NCBI RefSeq assembly: GCF_021474405.1
Contig: NZ_JAKEIO010000055.1
Span: 1-47,241, forward strand
Source of the DNA: [Streptosporangium] indianense
Lineage (GTDB): Bacteria; Actinomycetota; Actinomycetes; Streptomycetales; Streptomycetaceae
Direction of reading: 5' to 3'
Length of the DNA: 47,241 nt
Position numbers and translations under genes: made by a program. The notes under the pieces were generated by a model. It did no database searches. It saw only the letters and a program-made list of their open reading frames with translations, and was not told the DNA's origin. Shown piece by piece: positions 33,254-41,069 of the stretch. Each line of letters opens with the position of its first letter. Within the stretch, counting starts at the first letter, position 1.

Positions 33254-33739
33254 ATGAGCACCATCAAGGAAACCGTGGAAGTCGACGTCCCCGTCCACAC
33301 CGCCTACAACCAGTGGACGCAGTTCGAGGAGTTCCCGAACTTCATGGAGGGCGTCGAGGAGGTCAGGCAGCTGGACGACCGCCACAACCACTGGACCACC
33401 AAGATCGGCGGGGTACGGCGCGAGTTCGACACCGAGATCGTCGACCAGCTGGCCGATGAGCGGGTCACCTGGCGCACGACCAGCGGGGACACCCACCAGA
33501 GGGGCTCCGTCCGCTTCGAGCGCCTGGACGACACCCACACCAGGGTGGAGCTCGTGATGGAAGTCGAGCCCAGCGGGGCCGTGGAGAAGGCCGCCGACAT
33601 GATGGGCACCATCGACCGCCGCGTGAAGGGCGACATGAAGCGCTTCAAGCAGTACATCGAGGAGCGCGGAGTCGAATCGGGCGCCTGGCGCGGCCGCGTC
33701 GAGCCGGGCGGACCCGGCGGCGCCGGCCCCATCCTCTGA
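33254..33739 (+). CDS. SRPBCC family protein, copy 2
   Basis: A 161-aa START-like protein closely similar to 2709-3158. Shared blocks: VPVHTAYNQWTQFEEFPNFM, WTTKIGGVRREFDTEIVDQL, a VELVMEVEPSGAVEKAAD segment, and RRVKGDMKRFKQYIEERGVE near the end. It adds a short Gly/Pro tail. The start is ATG 33254 with GGAGG 8 nt upstream. The two copies lie 30 kb apart in opposite orientation. No partner gene is obvious. Confidence 0.9.
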   Translation: MSTIKETVEVDVPVHTAYNQWTQFEEFPNFMEGVEEVRQLDDRHNHWTTKIGGVRREFDTEIVDQLADERVTWRTTSGDTHQRGSVRFERLDDTHTRVELVMEVEPSGAVEKAADMMGTIDRRVKGDMKRFKQYIEERGVESGAWRGRVEPGGPGGAGPIL

Positions 33740-33760
33740 CGCCACCCGCGCACTGCCTGA

Positions 33761-33786
33761 ACCCGGCCTCCCCGCTGAGGCCGGGT
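33761..33786 (+). terminator. Hairpin with T-rich tail, terminator of SRPBCC copy 2
   Basis: A 10-bp stem ACCCGGCCTC/GAGGCCGGGT is followed by TCTTCTGTG, the most classic intrinsic terminator in the window. Confidence 0.8.
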
Positions 33787-33971
33787 TCTTCTGTGCCCGC
33801 ATGTCCGCCTCGGAGCGGGAAAGCGGGGAGTTTTCGGCCAACGTAATGACATGCACCTGTCCATATCGGCCTCCCGGTGGCACGCTGCCCCCTGACCGTC
33901 CGCAGTGACACCCCTGCCTGACCGGGCGACAGGCTTCCCGCCGCCCGGCCCCCACAGCAGAAGGAGACCGC

Positions 33972-34979
33972 GTGATAGGCCGACCCCGCAGCCCGTACCC
34001 CTCCGGCGGCAGCCCCCGCGTCCGCCGTTCCGTCCTCGGCGCGCTCGCCGGCGTCGCCGCGCTCCTGGCGACCGGCGTCACCGCGGCACCGGCGGACGCC
34101 GCCCCGGACCCCGGCGCGGCGACCCCCTCGGCGCAGCAACGCGCCCTGGCCTTCTGGACCCCGCAGCGCATGCGCGAGGCCACCCCGCTCGACCTGCTGA
34201 CCGTCGACCGCTCCGACGTACGGGCACCCGGGGTCCGCAAGGGCAAGGCGACGGTCGTCGCCCCCAGCGCACCCGCCTCCGCCATGGGACCCACGGCCTT
34301 CCCGCACGGCGGCGGGCCATGGTCCGCCGGGGGAGCGGTGACCAAGACCGCGGGACGGGTGTTCTTCAGCTACCAGGGCCGCACCGCGTCCTGCTCCGGC
34401 AACGCCGTCACCAGCGCCAACAAGAGCACCGTGATCACCGCCGGGCACTGCGTGAAGCTGGAGGGCGCCTGGCACACCAACTGGGTGTTCGTACCGGGCT
34501 ACCACGACGGGCAGCGCCCGTATGGCACGTGGACCGCGTCCAAGACCCTGTCCACCCCGCAGTGGACGGCCAGTGAGGACATCAACTACGACATCGGTGC
34601 GGCGGTCGTCGCCCCGCTGGACGGCAAGAAGCTCACGGACGTCGTCGGCGGCCAGGGCCTGGCCTTCAACACCGGCTACAACAAGGCGATGTACTCCTTC
34701 GGCTTCCCGGCCGCGGCACCGTACGACGGCGAGAAGTTCATCTACTGCAGCGGCACCACCACCCGCGACTTCCTGTTCTCCAACGACCACGGCCTGACCT
34801 GCAACATGACCGGCGGCTCCAGCGGGGGCCCGTGGTTCACCCAGTTCAGCGAGGCCACCGGAACCGGCCTGCAGTCCTCGGTGAACAGCTTCAAGTACAA
34901 CTTCTTCCCGAACTCGATGTACGGCCCGTACTTCGGCGCGGACGCCCAGAACCTGTACCAGAGCGCCCAGTCGTCCTGA
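33972..34979 (+). CDS. Secreted trypsin-like serine protease
   Basis: A 335-aa exported chymotrypsin-fold (S1-like) protease. The signal peptide spans residues ~1-44 (RRSVLGALAGVAALLATGVT, ending ADA-AP), followed by a ~75-residue pro region. The catalytic triad is visible as His in VITAGHCVK, Asp in NYDIGAAVV and Ser in TGGSSGGPWF. Two Cys pairs are likely. The SGGPW context resembles the V8/Glu-specific branch, but specificity cannot be read by eye. The start is GTG 33972 with AAGGAG 6 nt upstream. Confidence 0.92.
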   Translation: MIGRPRSPYPSGGSPRVRRSVLGALAGVAALLATGVTAAPADAAPDPGAATPSAQQRALAFWTPQRMREATPLDLLTVDRSDVRAPGVRKGKATVVAPSAPASAMGPTAFPHGGGPWSAGGAVTKTAGRVFFSYQGRTASCSGNAVTSANKSTVITAGHCVKLEGAWHTNWVFVPGYHDGQRPYGTWTASKTLSTPQWTASEDINYDIGAAVVAPLDGKKLTDVVGGQGLAFNTGYNKAMYSFGFPAAAPYDGEKFIYCSGTTTRDFLFSNDHGLTCNMTGGSSGGPWFTQFSEATGTGLQSSVNSFKYNFFPNSMYGPYFGADAQNLYQSAQSS

Positions 34980-34996
34980 TCCGCCGTCCCACCGGG

Positions 34997-35035
34997 AGCC
35001 GTCTCCCGCGCCACCGCACGGCGCGGGAGACGGCT
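34997..35035 (+). terminator. Hairpin terminator of the serine protease gene
   Basis: A 16-bp perfect stem (AGCCGTCTCCCGCGCC) with a 7-nt loop, 17 nt after the stop. Confidence 0.8.
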
Positions 35036-35177
35036 TCGGCCGTTGCGTAGAGCGTCGGCCAGGCCGCGCGCCGCCGGGCCGGAGCCGGTCGGATGCGACA
35101 CACGGAGCACGAGTGGCCGGGATCCTGCGGGGAGGTGCGGGGCATGCACCGAGCGTTTGTAGACGCCCCCACGAGGA

Positions 35178-35345
35178 GTGAAACCGGCCATCAACGCTCC
35201 CGCGATGTCGCCCACCGGGCTCCATCTCATCGGCCACCGCTTCCAACTCGCCCGCCCCTCCTGCCCTTCATCAGCTCCCTGCGCGACGACGGCCCCGTGG
35301 TCCGGATACGCATCGGCCCCACTCCCGCCTACGTGGTCACCCAGG
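35178..35345 (+). pseudogene. N-terminal remnant of a cytochrome P450 gene
   Basis: After a GTG at 35178 (preceded by GAGGA), one frame gives SPTGLHLIGHRFQLARP, the usual P450 beginning (LPLIGH-xxLAR). The frame then shifts near 35255 to PLLPFISSLRDDGPVVRIRI and GPTPAYVVT, the next conserved P450 block, and homology stops at about 35345. No I-helix, ExxR or heme-Cys motif remains. Confidence 0.7.
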
Positions 35346-35424
35346 GGACGGCACCGTGCGCTGTCCCGCTGCGGCAGCTCACCGGTGGCTCACTGGCCAC
35401 CGCCCTCCGCCGCACCACCGGCGA

Positions 35425-35523
35425 CCCCTATACCGCGGCAGCGCCCGGCGGTTGGCCCGCGCCCTGGCCGACGAGGAGGGCGTGGCCCCGGTGCCGGCCG
35501 CACTGGAGCGCCTCACGGCGTGA
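35425..35523 (+). pseudogene. C-terminal remnant of a UGT-type glycosyltransferase
   Basis: One frame reads PLYRGSARRLARALADEEGV, then APVPAALERLTA and a stop at 35521-35523. That is the characteristic end of actinobacterial macrolide/UGT-like glycosyltransferases (YRxxARRLAxE followed by a LERL helix). It directly follows the P450 remnant and overlaps the SecDF stop region on the other strand. Confidence 0.45.
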
Positions 35524-37780
35524 CCGGCCGCCGGCGCGACGGCCTGGCCCGCGGGGAACGGCGGTGCAGGCCGATCGCCAGGGGAGCGGCGGTGAACACC
35601 GAGGAGTACGTCCCGACGGCGAGCCCGACGAGCAGCGCCAGCGCGAAGTCCGTGAGCGAGGAACCGCCCAGCACCGCGAGGGCGGTGAGCATGAACGCCG
35701 CGCCCATGCCGGTGTTCACCGTGCGGGGCAGGGTCTGCAGGATCGCCTGGTTCACGACGCCGGGGAACGGCGCCCCGGGGCTGCGCCCGGCCAGCTCCCT
35801 GACCCGGTCGAAGAGGACCACGGAGTCGTTGACGGAGTAGCCGATGACGGTGAGCAGGGCCGCCAGGAACACCCCGTCGACGGGCTTGCCGAGCCAGGCG
35901 AACACCCCGAGCAGGATCACCACGTCGTGGACGAGCGCGACGACCGCGGCGGAGCCAAGCATCCAGCGGAAGCGAGCGGCGAGGTAGAGGAACTGTGCCC
36001 CCACGGCCATGGCGAGCGCGATCAGCGCGCCCCGGCGCAGCTCCTCGCCGAGGCTGGGGCCGATCAGTTCGTCACGGACCTTGTCCGCCCGGCCGTCGAG
36101 GTCGCGCAGGGCGCCGGTGACCTCCGCCTCTTCCGCGTCGGTCAGCGGCTCGGTCCGCACCGTCAGACCCGTGTCGCCCGAGGACTGCACGACCGCCTGC
36201 GGGAATCCGGCGTCGGCGAGGGCGGAACGGACCCGGCCGGGGTCGACGGGGCCGCTGGTGCGGTATTCGATGAGGCGGCCCCCGGTGAACTCCACACCGA
36301 GTGCGACGCCGCGCACCGCGATGCCCGAACCGGCCAGCACGAGCACGGCCGCGGACACGGCGAGCCAGCGGCGCGGGCGGCGCATCAGGAAGGGGTTGCG
36401 GCGGGTGAGACGTTCACGGACCGCGCCGATGCCGGCGATGCCGGTGAGCCCGGGGCGGCGGCGTACGCCCGGTCGGCCCGCGGCGAACTCGGCCAGCACC
36501 CGGCTGACCACCAGGGCGCTGAACATGGAGGCGAGCACACCGATGCCCAGGGTGACGCCGAAGCCGCGCACCGGCCCGGAGGCGAGGAAGAACAGCAGTG
36601 CGGCCGCGATCAGCGTGGTGACGTTGGAGTCGGCGATCGCGCTGAAGGCGTTGCGGAAACCGGCCGCGAGCGCCGAGCGGATGCTGGGCCGCCGGCGGGC
36701 GCCGTACTCCTCCCGAGCCCGCTCGAAGACCAGCACGTTGGCGTCCACGGCCATGCCGATGGCCAGGACGAATCCGGCGAGGCCCGGCAGCGTCAGCGTG
36801 GCGCCGAAGGCGGCCAGGGCGGCGTAGGAGATCAGGCCGTAGCAGGCCAGTGCGAGGGCGGCCAGGCCCCCCATCAGCCGGTAGACGGCGATGATGAACA
36901 GCGAGGTCAGCACGGTGCCGATGGCCGCCGCCCAGGCACTTGCGGTGATGGCCTGCGCGCCGAGTGTCGGGCCGACCGTGCGCTGCTCGACGGTTTCGAC
37001 GGGCACCGGCAGGGCCCCGCCGTTGATGAGCAGGGAGAGCTCGCGTGCCTCCTCGGGGCCGAAGGAGCCCGTGATCCTCGTCGCGCCGTCGCGGATGCCG
37101 GTGCCGCAGGCGAGGGACGGGTCGACCTGCGGGGAGGAGATGACCTTGTCGTCGAGGACGATGGCGACCCGCCGTGCCGGATCGCCCGGCGCCCGGCAGG
37201 CGGCCTCGCCGGTCAGACCGGCCCAGCCGGTCCGGCCGGAGCCTTCGAAGCCGACGGTGACGTGCCATCCGGCGCCGCCCTGCTGATCGAACAGGGCGCT
37301 GGCCTCCTTGACGTCCTCGCCGGTCAGGGAGGCGGGGCCGAGGCGCAGCGGGGTGCCGGACTCGTCGGGCAGGATGCGCTCCCGGGCCGGCTCGGGCCCG
37401 GGCCGGGAGGTGCGGTCGGCTCGGTCCGCGGTGCCGAGCACGGGGTGGAAGGTGAGCTGGGCGGTGCGGCCCAGGACGTCGGCGGCCTTCTTCGGGTCCT
37501 GCACACCGGGCAGTTCGACGATGATCCGGTCGTCGCCGGAACGCACCAGCGTGGGTTCGGCGACGCCGAGTGCGTCGATGCGGCCGCGCAGCACCTCCAG
37601 GGTGCGGTCGGTGGCGGCGCGGTCCGCGTCGGCCGTGGGGGTGGAACGGGTCTCGAGGACGATCTGCGTGCCGCCGCGCAGGTCCAGACCGAGCCGGACG
37701 GGCACGGTGACGGCGACGTACAGGGACAGGGCGAGTACGGCGAGGGCGAGCAGCGCTCTCATCCGCAGGGAACGGTTCAA
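35513..37780 (-). CDS. secDF: SecDF fusion protein translocase subunit
   Basis: A 755-aa membrane protein combining SecD and SecF, which use the proton gradient to pull preproteins out of SecYEG. Twelve helices are predicted. SecD half: LGLDLRGGTQIVLETRST, DDRIIVELPGVQDPKKAADV, then helix 4 with VLAIGMAVDANVLVFERARE. SecF half: VEFTGGRLIEYRTSG and LTVIGYSVNDSVVLFDRVRE. The conserved Asp in AVDAN and YSVND is present. The start is TTG 37780 because GGAGG lies 6 nt upstream; ATG 37762 has none. Streptomyces usually also carry separate secD and secF, so this is likely a second system. Confidence 0.94.
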   Translation of the reverse strand: MNRSLRMRALLALAVLALSLYVAVTVPVRLGLDLRGGTQIVLETRSTPTADADRAATDRTLEVLRGRIDALGVAEPTLVRSGDDRIIVELPGVQDPKKAADVLGRTAQLTFHPVLGTADRADRTSRPGPEPARERILPDESGTPLRLGPASLTGEDVKEASALFDQQGGAGWHVTVGFEGSGRTGWAGLTGEAACRAPGDPARRVAIVLDDKVISSPQVDPSLACGTGIRDGATRITGSFGPEEARELSLLINGGALPVPVETVEQRTVGPTLGAQAITASAWAAAIGTVLTSLFIIAVYRLMGGLAALALACYGLISYAALAAFGATLTLPGLAGFVLAIGMAVDANVLVFERAREEYGARRRPSIRSALAAGFRNAFSAIADSNVTTLIAAALLFFLASGPVRGFGVTLGIGVLASMFSALVVSRVLAEFAAGRPGVRRRPGLTGIAGIGAVRERLTRRNPFLMRRPRRWLAVSAAVLVLAGSGIAVRGVALGVEFTGGRLIEYRTSGPVDPGRVRSALADAGFPQAVVQSSGDTGLTVRTEPLTDAEEAEVTGALRDLDGRADKVRDELIGPSLGEELRRGALIALAMAVGAQFLYLAARFRWMLGSAAVVALVHDVVILLGVFAWLGKPVDGVFLAALLTVIGYSVNDSVVLFDRVRELAGRSPGAPFPGVVNQAILQTLPRTVNTGMGAAFMLTALAVLGGSSLTDFALALLVGLAVGTYSSVFTAAPLAIGLHRRSPRARPSRRRPVTP

Positions 37781-37862
37781 CGGGGGCCTCCGGCAGGCAC
37801 ACCTCGACGGCGGCCGGCGTGGGCGGGCCGCGAGGCGGGGCGGGGTGAAAGGGGAACGTGCG

Positions 37863-38291
37863 TCAGGTGCCGGAGGACACGGGGGGCGCCCGGCCGCGGT
37901 CCTGCTCCACGGGGGGCTGTGCCGCGGGCGCGGGCCCGGCCGGTCGCGCGGACGGGCCGGTGAGCCGGAGAAGGGCGGTGTCCCTGGTCCGCCCGCACAT
38001 GCCGGAGTGGCCGCAGGGGGCCGGGGGCTCGGCGTGCGGCTGCTCGGCGCGGGTGGCCGCCCGGACGGCACAGGCGACGCCGCATCCGTCGTCGGCGCGC
38101 GTGGCGTCGTGGTGGAGCCGGTCCGCCGCCACAGGTGGGCCGGAGACGCCCGCGCCCGAAGGGCCGGCCGGCGGGATGACGAAGCCGAGGGCGGCCAGCA
38201 CCGCCACGACGACGACCGCCGGCAGCGCGGTGACGGGGGAGCGGTGCCGGGCGGCGCCGGGGACGGGCGCCGTGCGCGTGATCGGGTGCAC
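37863..38291 (-). CDS. Small exported Cys/His-containing protein of unknown function
   Basis: A 142-aa protein with one hydrophobic helix (VTALPAVVVVAVLAALGFVI), then a region with Cys and His (DRLHHDATRADDGCGVACAV, PCGHSGMCG), then a Pro/Ala-rich tail ending GRAPPVSSGT. The His/Cys content and GRAPP end are reminiscent of DUF6153 proteins and could bind metal; this is tentative. The start is GTG 38291 with GAGGAGAGGGGG. It lies 82 bp upstream of secDF and 43 bp after the response regulator, all on the same strand. Confidence 0.65.
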   Translation of the reverse strand: MHPITRTAPVPGAARHRSPVTALPAVVVVAVLAALGFVIPPAGPSGAGVSGPPVAADRLHHDATRADDGCGVACAVRAATRAEQPHAEPPAPCGHSGMCGRTRDTALLRLTGPSARPAGPAPAAQPPVEQDRGRAPPVSSGT

Positions 38292-38334
38292 CGTCCCCCT
38301 CTCCTCGTGATGTGCGAGCCGGGCGGCCGGCGGG

Positions 38335-39018
38335 TCAGGGCTCGATCAGCCCGGCGCGGATGGCGTAGCGGGTGAGGTCGAGACGGTCGCGCAGGCCGAG
38401 TTTCTGCAGCAGGTTGGCGCGGTGGCGCTGGACGGTCTTGATACTGATGAACAGCAGGTCGGCGATCTCCTTCGAGGAGTGGCCCTCGGCGACCAGCTTG
38501 AGGACCTCCTCCTCGCGGGGGGTGAGGATCTGATCCGGTGTCTCGTCGCCGTGGCGGGCCCGGTCGAGGTAGTTGCGGATCAGGGCGGTGACCGCGCCGG
38601 GGTACAGGAACGGCTCGTCGCGCATCGCGGCCCGGCAGGCGGCGACCAGGTCCCGGTCGGCGACGGACTTCAGCACATAGCCGCTCGCACCGGCCTTCAG
38701 CGCCTGGAAGAAGTACTGCTCGTTGTCGTGCATGGTGAGCATCAGGATCCGCAGGCCGGGCTTGAGGCCGGCCAGTTCGCGCGCCGCCTGCAGACCGGTC
38801 AGGCGCGGCATGGCGATGTCGAGGACCGCCAGGTCGACCTCGCGGGTGCGGGCCAGCTCGATGGCCTCCGCCCCGTCACCGGCCTCGGCGACCACCTCCA
38901 GGTCGGGCTGCTGGTCGAGGATGAGCCGCACACCGCGCCGGACGAGTGCGTGGTCGTCGGCGAGCAGGATGCGGATCGTGCCCGGTCGGGCCGGGGCGGG
39001 CGTGGTCGTGTCGGGCAT
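38335..39018 (-). CDS. NarL/LuxR family response regulator
   Basis: A 227-aa DNA-binding regulator. The receiver domain (15-130) has the acidic pocket LLADDHALVRRG, phospho-acceptor Asp67 in LAVLDIAMPRLTG, Thr in LMLTMHDNE and Lys in YVLKSVAD. The LuxR-type HTH (~160-220) reads LTPREEEVLKLVAEGHSSKE and IAxxLFISIKTVQRHRANLL-like. The start is ATG 39018, 2 nt after the kinase stop (TGACCATG), so the pair is coupled. Confidence 0.95.
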   Translation of the reverse strand: MPDTTTPAPARPGTIRILLADDHALVRRGVRLILDQQPDLEVVAEAGDGAEAIELARTREVDLAVLDIAMPRLTGLQAARELAGLKPGLRILMLTMHDNEQYFFQALKAGASGYVLKSVADRDLVAACRAAMRDEPFLYPGAVTALIRNYLDRARHGDETPDQILTPREEEVLKLVAEGHSSKEIADLLFISIKTVQRHRANLLQKLGLRDRLDLTRYAIRAGLIEP

Positions 39019-39020
39019 GG

Positions 39021-39974
39021 TCAGGGCTGCTTCCTCACAACGGGCGCGGTGAGCTGCACCCGGGTGCCGGCCCGGGGCGCGGGGGTGATCTCGAGGCTGC
39101 CCCCGACGAGCAGGGCACGCTCGCGCATCCCGCGGATGCCGGCGCCTTCGCTCGGGGCCTCGATGCCGCTGCCGTCGTCGGTCACGGTCAGCACCACACC
39201 GTCTCCCGTCCCGCGGAGGGCGACGGTGACCCGGCCCGCGTCCGCGTGGCGGGCGACGTTGGTCAGCGACTCCTGGGCGACGCGGTAGAGGACCAGTTCC
39301 GTCTCCGGCTCCAGCGGGGGCAGGTCGGTGTCGAAGCGACGGGTCACCAGCAGCCGGGTATGGGTGGCGAAGTCCTCACTGAGCGAGGTCAGCGCGCTCA
39401 CCAGACCCAGGTCGTCCAGCACGCCCGGCCGCAGCCGGCGCACCAGCCGCCGCACCTCGTCCAGGCTCTCCCGGGTGATCTCCTGCAGCTCCTGCAACTC
39501 CTTGCGCAGCGGCTCCGGGGCGTCGTCCGCCGAGCGCTTGAGCCCCAGCAGGATCGCGGTCATGCTCTGGCCGACCTCGTCGTGCAACTCCTGCGCGATG
39601 CGGCGGCGTTCCCCCTCCTGTGCCAGCAGAGCGCGGGCGCTGCTGGCGACCCTCTCCTGCTCCAGCCGCTCCAGCATGGCGTTGAACGTCCGGATCAGCT
39701 CCGCGACACCGCCGCCGCCGGAAGCGGGCAGACGCTGGCCGGGCCGCAGCAGGTCCACGGTGGTCATCAGCTTCGTGAGCCGGTCCAGCGGGGCCAGGCC
39801 GAGCCGCAGCAGGGCGGCGTTCGCGACGAGCATGACGGCCAGACCACCGACCAGGATGACCGCCTCGGTCAGCAGCACCGGCACGGAGACGGTCACCGGA
39901 GCCCACAGCAGCAGAGCCGTGGCCGTGCCCAGCACCACGGCGTTGAGGGCGAAAATCCGCCAGAACAAGGACAC
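39021..39974 (-). CDS. Sensor histidine kinase (HisKA_3, NarL-type partner)
   Basis: A 317-aa membrane kinase. Two N-terminal helices (~7-24 and ~30-58) with almost no extracytoplasmic loop; HAMP (~58-108, PLDRLTKLMTTVDLLRPGQR); dimerisation/phospho-acceptor helix with His131 in EGERRRIAQELHDEVGQSMT; and an ATPase domain with the N-box YRVAQESLTNVARHADA, TDDGSGI and GAGIRGMRERALLVGG. The lack of an external domain suggests membrane-state or protein sensing. The start is GTG 39974. It is divergent from the DksA-DksA-MreB-like operon. Confidence 0.94.
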   Translation of the reverse strand: MSLFWRIFALNAVVLGTATALLLWAPVTVSVPVLLTEAVILVGGLAVMLVANAALLRLGLAPLDRLTKLMTTVDLLRPGQRLPASGGGGVAELIRTFNAMLERLEQERVASSARALLAQEGERRRIAQELHDEVGQSMTAILLGLKRSADDAPEPLRKELQELQEITRESLDEVRRLVRRLRPGVLDDLGLVSALTSLSEDFATHTRLLVTRRFDTDLPPLEPETELVLYRVAQESLTNVARHADAGRVTVALRGTGDGVVLTVTDDGSGIEAPSEGAGIRGMRERALLVGGSLEITPAPRAGTRVQLTAPVVRKQP

Positions 39975-40104
39975 CGTCCCTGCGCCTCCCCTTCTACGAC
40001 CTCGGTCTCACCTCCACTGTCGGGCATCGCGGAGCCCTCCGCGTTCGCGGCCCGGGCGCTCGAGCAAGCCTGTGACCAGGCTGCCGCCCGAACGCGGCCG
40101 CCGT

Positions 40105-40187
40105 CCATGGGACCTGACCCCCATTTCCCCGGGCACGCACCACCCAGAGCGCGGCCCCATGGGTCCTTCACCCCGGGGCAAATGGGT
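40105..40187. promoter_or_regulatory. Spaced repeat elements in the kinase/DksA divergent promoter region
   Basis: CCATGGGACCTGACCCC (40105-40121) and CCATGGGTCCTTCACCCC (40157-40174) are direct repeats whose starts are 52 bp apart. Overlapping them, CCCATTTCCCCGGG (40120-40133) recurs inverted as CCCCGGGGCAAATGGG (40171-40186). This lies in 365 bp without a gene between the two divergent starts. It looks like a two-site binding region for a dimeric regulator, possibly the neighbouring response regulator. Confidence 0.5.
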
Positions 40188-40339
40188 CGCGCGCCCGATG
40201 GGAATCCGCCGCGGCCCGGGCCAGGGTGGGGAGCACACGACCACCCGACAGCCGACGGCCCGGCGACGCCGCCGGGCCGCCCGCCGCGCATGACCGGACC
40301 TGCGGACACCCCGCATCCGTCGCCGAGAGAGGACCGACC

Positions 40340-40651
40340 ATGTCGCTCGACGTCACCCGGGCCGAGCCCCACCTGCACGAGGCCCGTCGGCGCCTGGAAC
40401 ACGCCCGCGCCTCCCGGCTGGCACAGCTGCGCGCCCTCGACGAGACCGGGCACAGCCCTGACGATCACCTGCTGGCCGCGCAGAGAGCCGCCATGGAACG
40501 GGCCCTCAAGGAGATCGAGGAAGCCTTCGCCCGGGTCGACGACGGCAGCTACGGGATCTGCGTGGCCTGCGCCAAGCCCGTTCCCGCGGAACGGCTCGAG
40601 ATCCTCCCCTACACCCGCCACTGCGTCGCCTGCCAGCGCCGCACGGCCTGA
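40340..40651 (+). CDS. TraR/DksA family zinc-finger protein, copy 1
   Basis: A 103-aa protein. The N-terminal half (~5-70) is an amphipathic coiled coil (EARRRLEHARASRLAQLRAL). The C-terminus has the four-Cys zinc finger, with GICVACAKP and RHCVACQRR, preceded by EIEEAFARVDDGSYG. DksA-type proteins insert into the RNA polymerase secondary channel and modulate transcription in starvation. The start is ATG 40340 with GAGAGGA. It is followed after 46 bp by a second DksA-like gene. Confidence 0.92.
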   Translation: MSLDVTRAEPHLHEARRRLEHARASRLAQLRALDETGHSPDDHLLAAQRAAMERALKEIEEAFARVDDGSYGICVACAKPVPAERLEILPYTRHCVACQRRTA

Positions 40652-40697
40652 CCCGCCCGTACCGACCTCCTCCGCCCTGCCGCAAAGGGGTGACGTG

Positions 40698-41069
40698 GTG
40701 AATCACCAGACCATCGACCCGAGTACGACGCACCTGTCCGCCGAGGACCTCGCCGCGCTGCGCGAGAACCTCCACGAGCAGCGGCTGTTCCGCCGCGAGC
40801 AACTGCGCCTGCTCGCCGGACCGGTCACCTCCCGGGCCGAGGACCTGCTCCGGCAGCGGGCCGCCGCGCAGATCGAGGTCCGCGTCAAGCTCGCCGCCTC
40901 CGCCCGCATGGTCCTCAACGACGTCGAATCGGCCCTCACCCGCATGGACGAGGGGTCCTACGGCAGCTGCCACCTGTGCCGGCGCCCGGTCGAACACGAA
41001 CGGCTCAGGATCGTGCCGCAGGCCCGCTACTGCGCGCGCTGCCAGCAGGTCAAGCAGGCACGGCCATGA
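40698..41069 (+). CDS. TraR/DksA family zinc-finger protein, copy 2
   Basis: A 123-aa protein with the same layout: coiled-coil N-terminus (LSAEDLAALRENLHEQRLFR), DVESALTRMDEGSYG, then the zinc finger with GSCHLCRRP and RYCARCQQV. It is longer than copy 1 and diverged from it. The start is GTG 40698 with AAAGGGG upstream; GTG 40695 is an alternative. Its stop overlaps the next start (ATGA), coupling it to the MreB-like gene. Confidence 0.92.
   Translation: MNHQTIDPSTTHLSAEDLAALRENLHEQRLFRREQLRLLAGPVTSRAEDLLRQRAAAQIEVRVKLAASARMVLNDVESALTRMDEGSYGSCHLCRRPVEHERLRIVPQARYCARCQQVKQARP

Noticed and set aside
35093..37963. 956-codon frame antisense to SecDF
   Set aside because: Mirror of the SecDF codon bias, with no motif. 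Only its first part overlaps a true remnant (P450).
38446..38500. Coding-strand hairpins inside genes such as the response regulator
   Set aside because: Short GC stems are everywhere in this composition; only long perfect stems after stop codons were called terminators.
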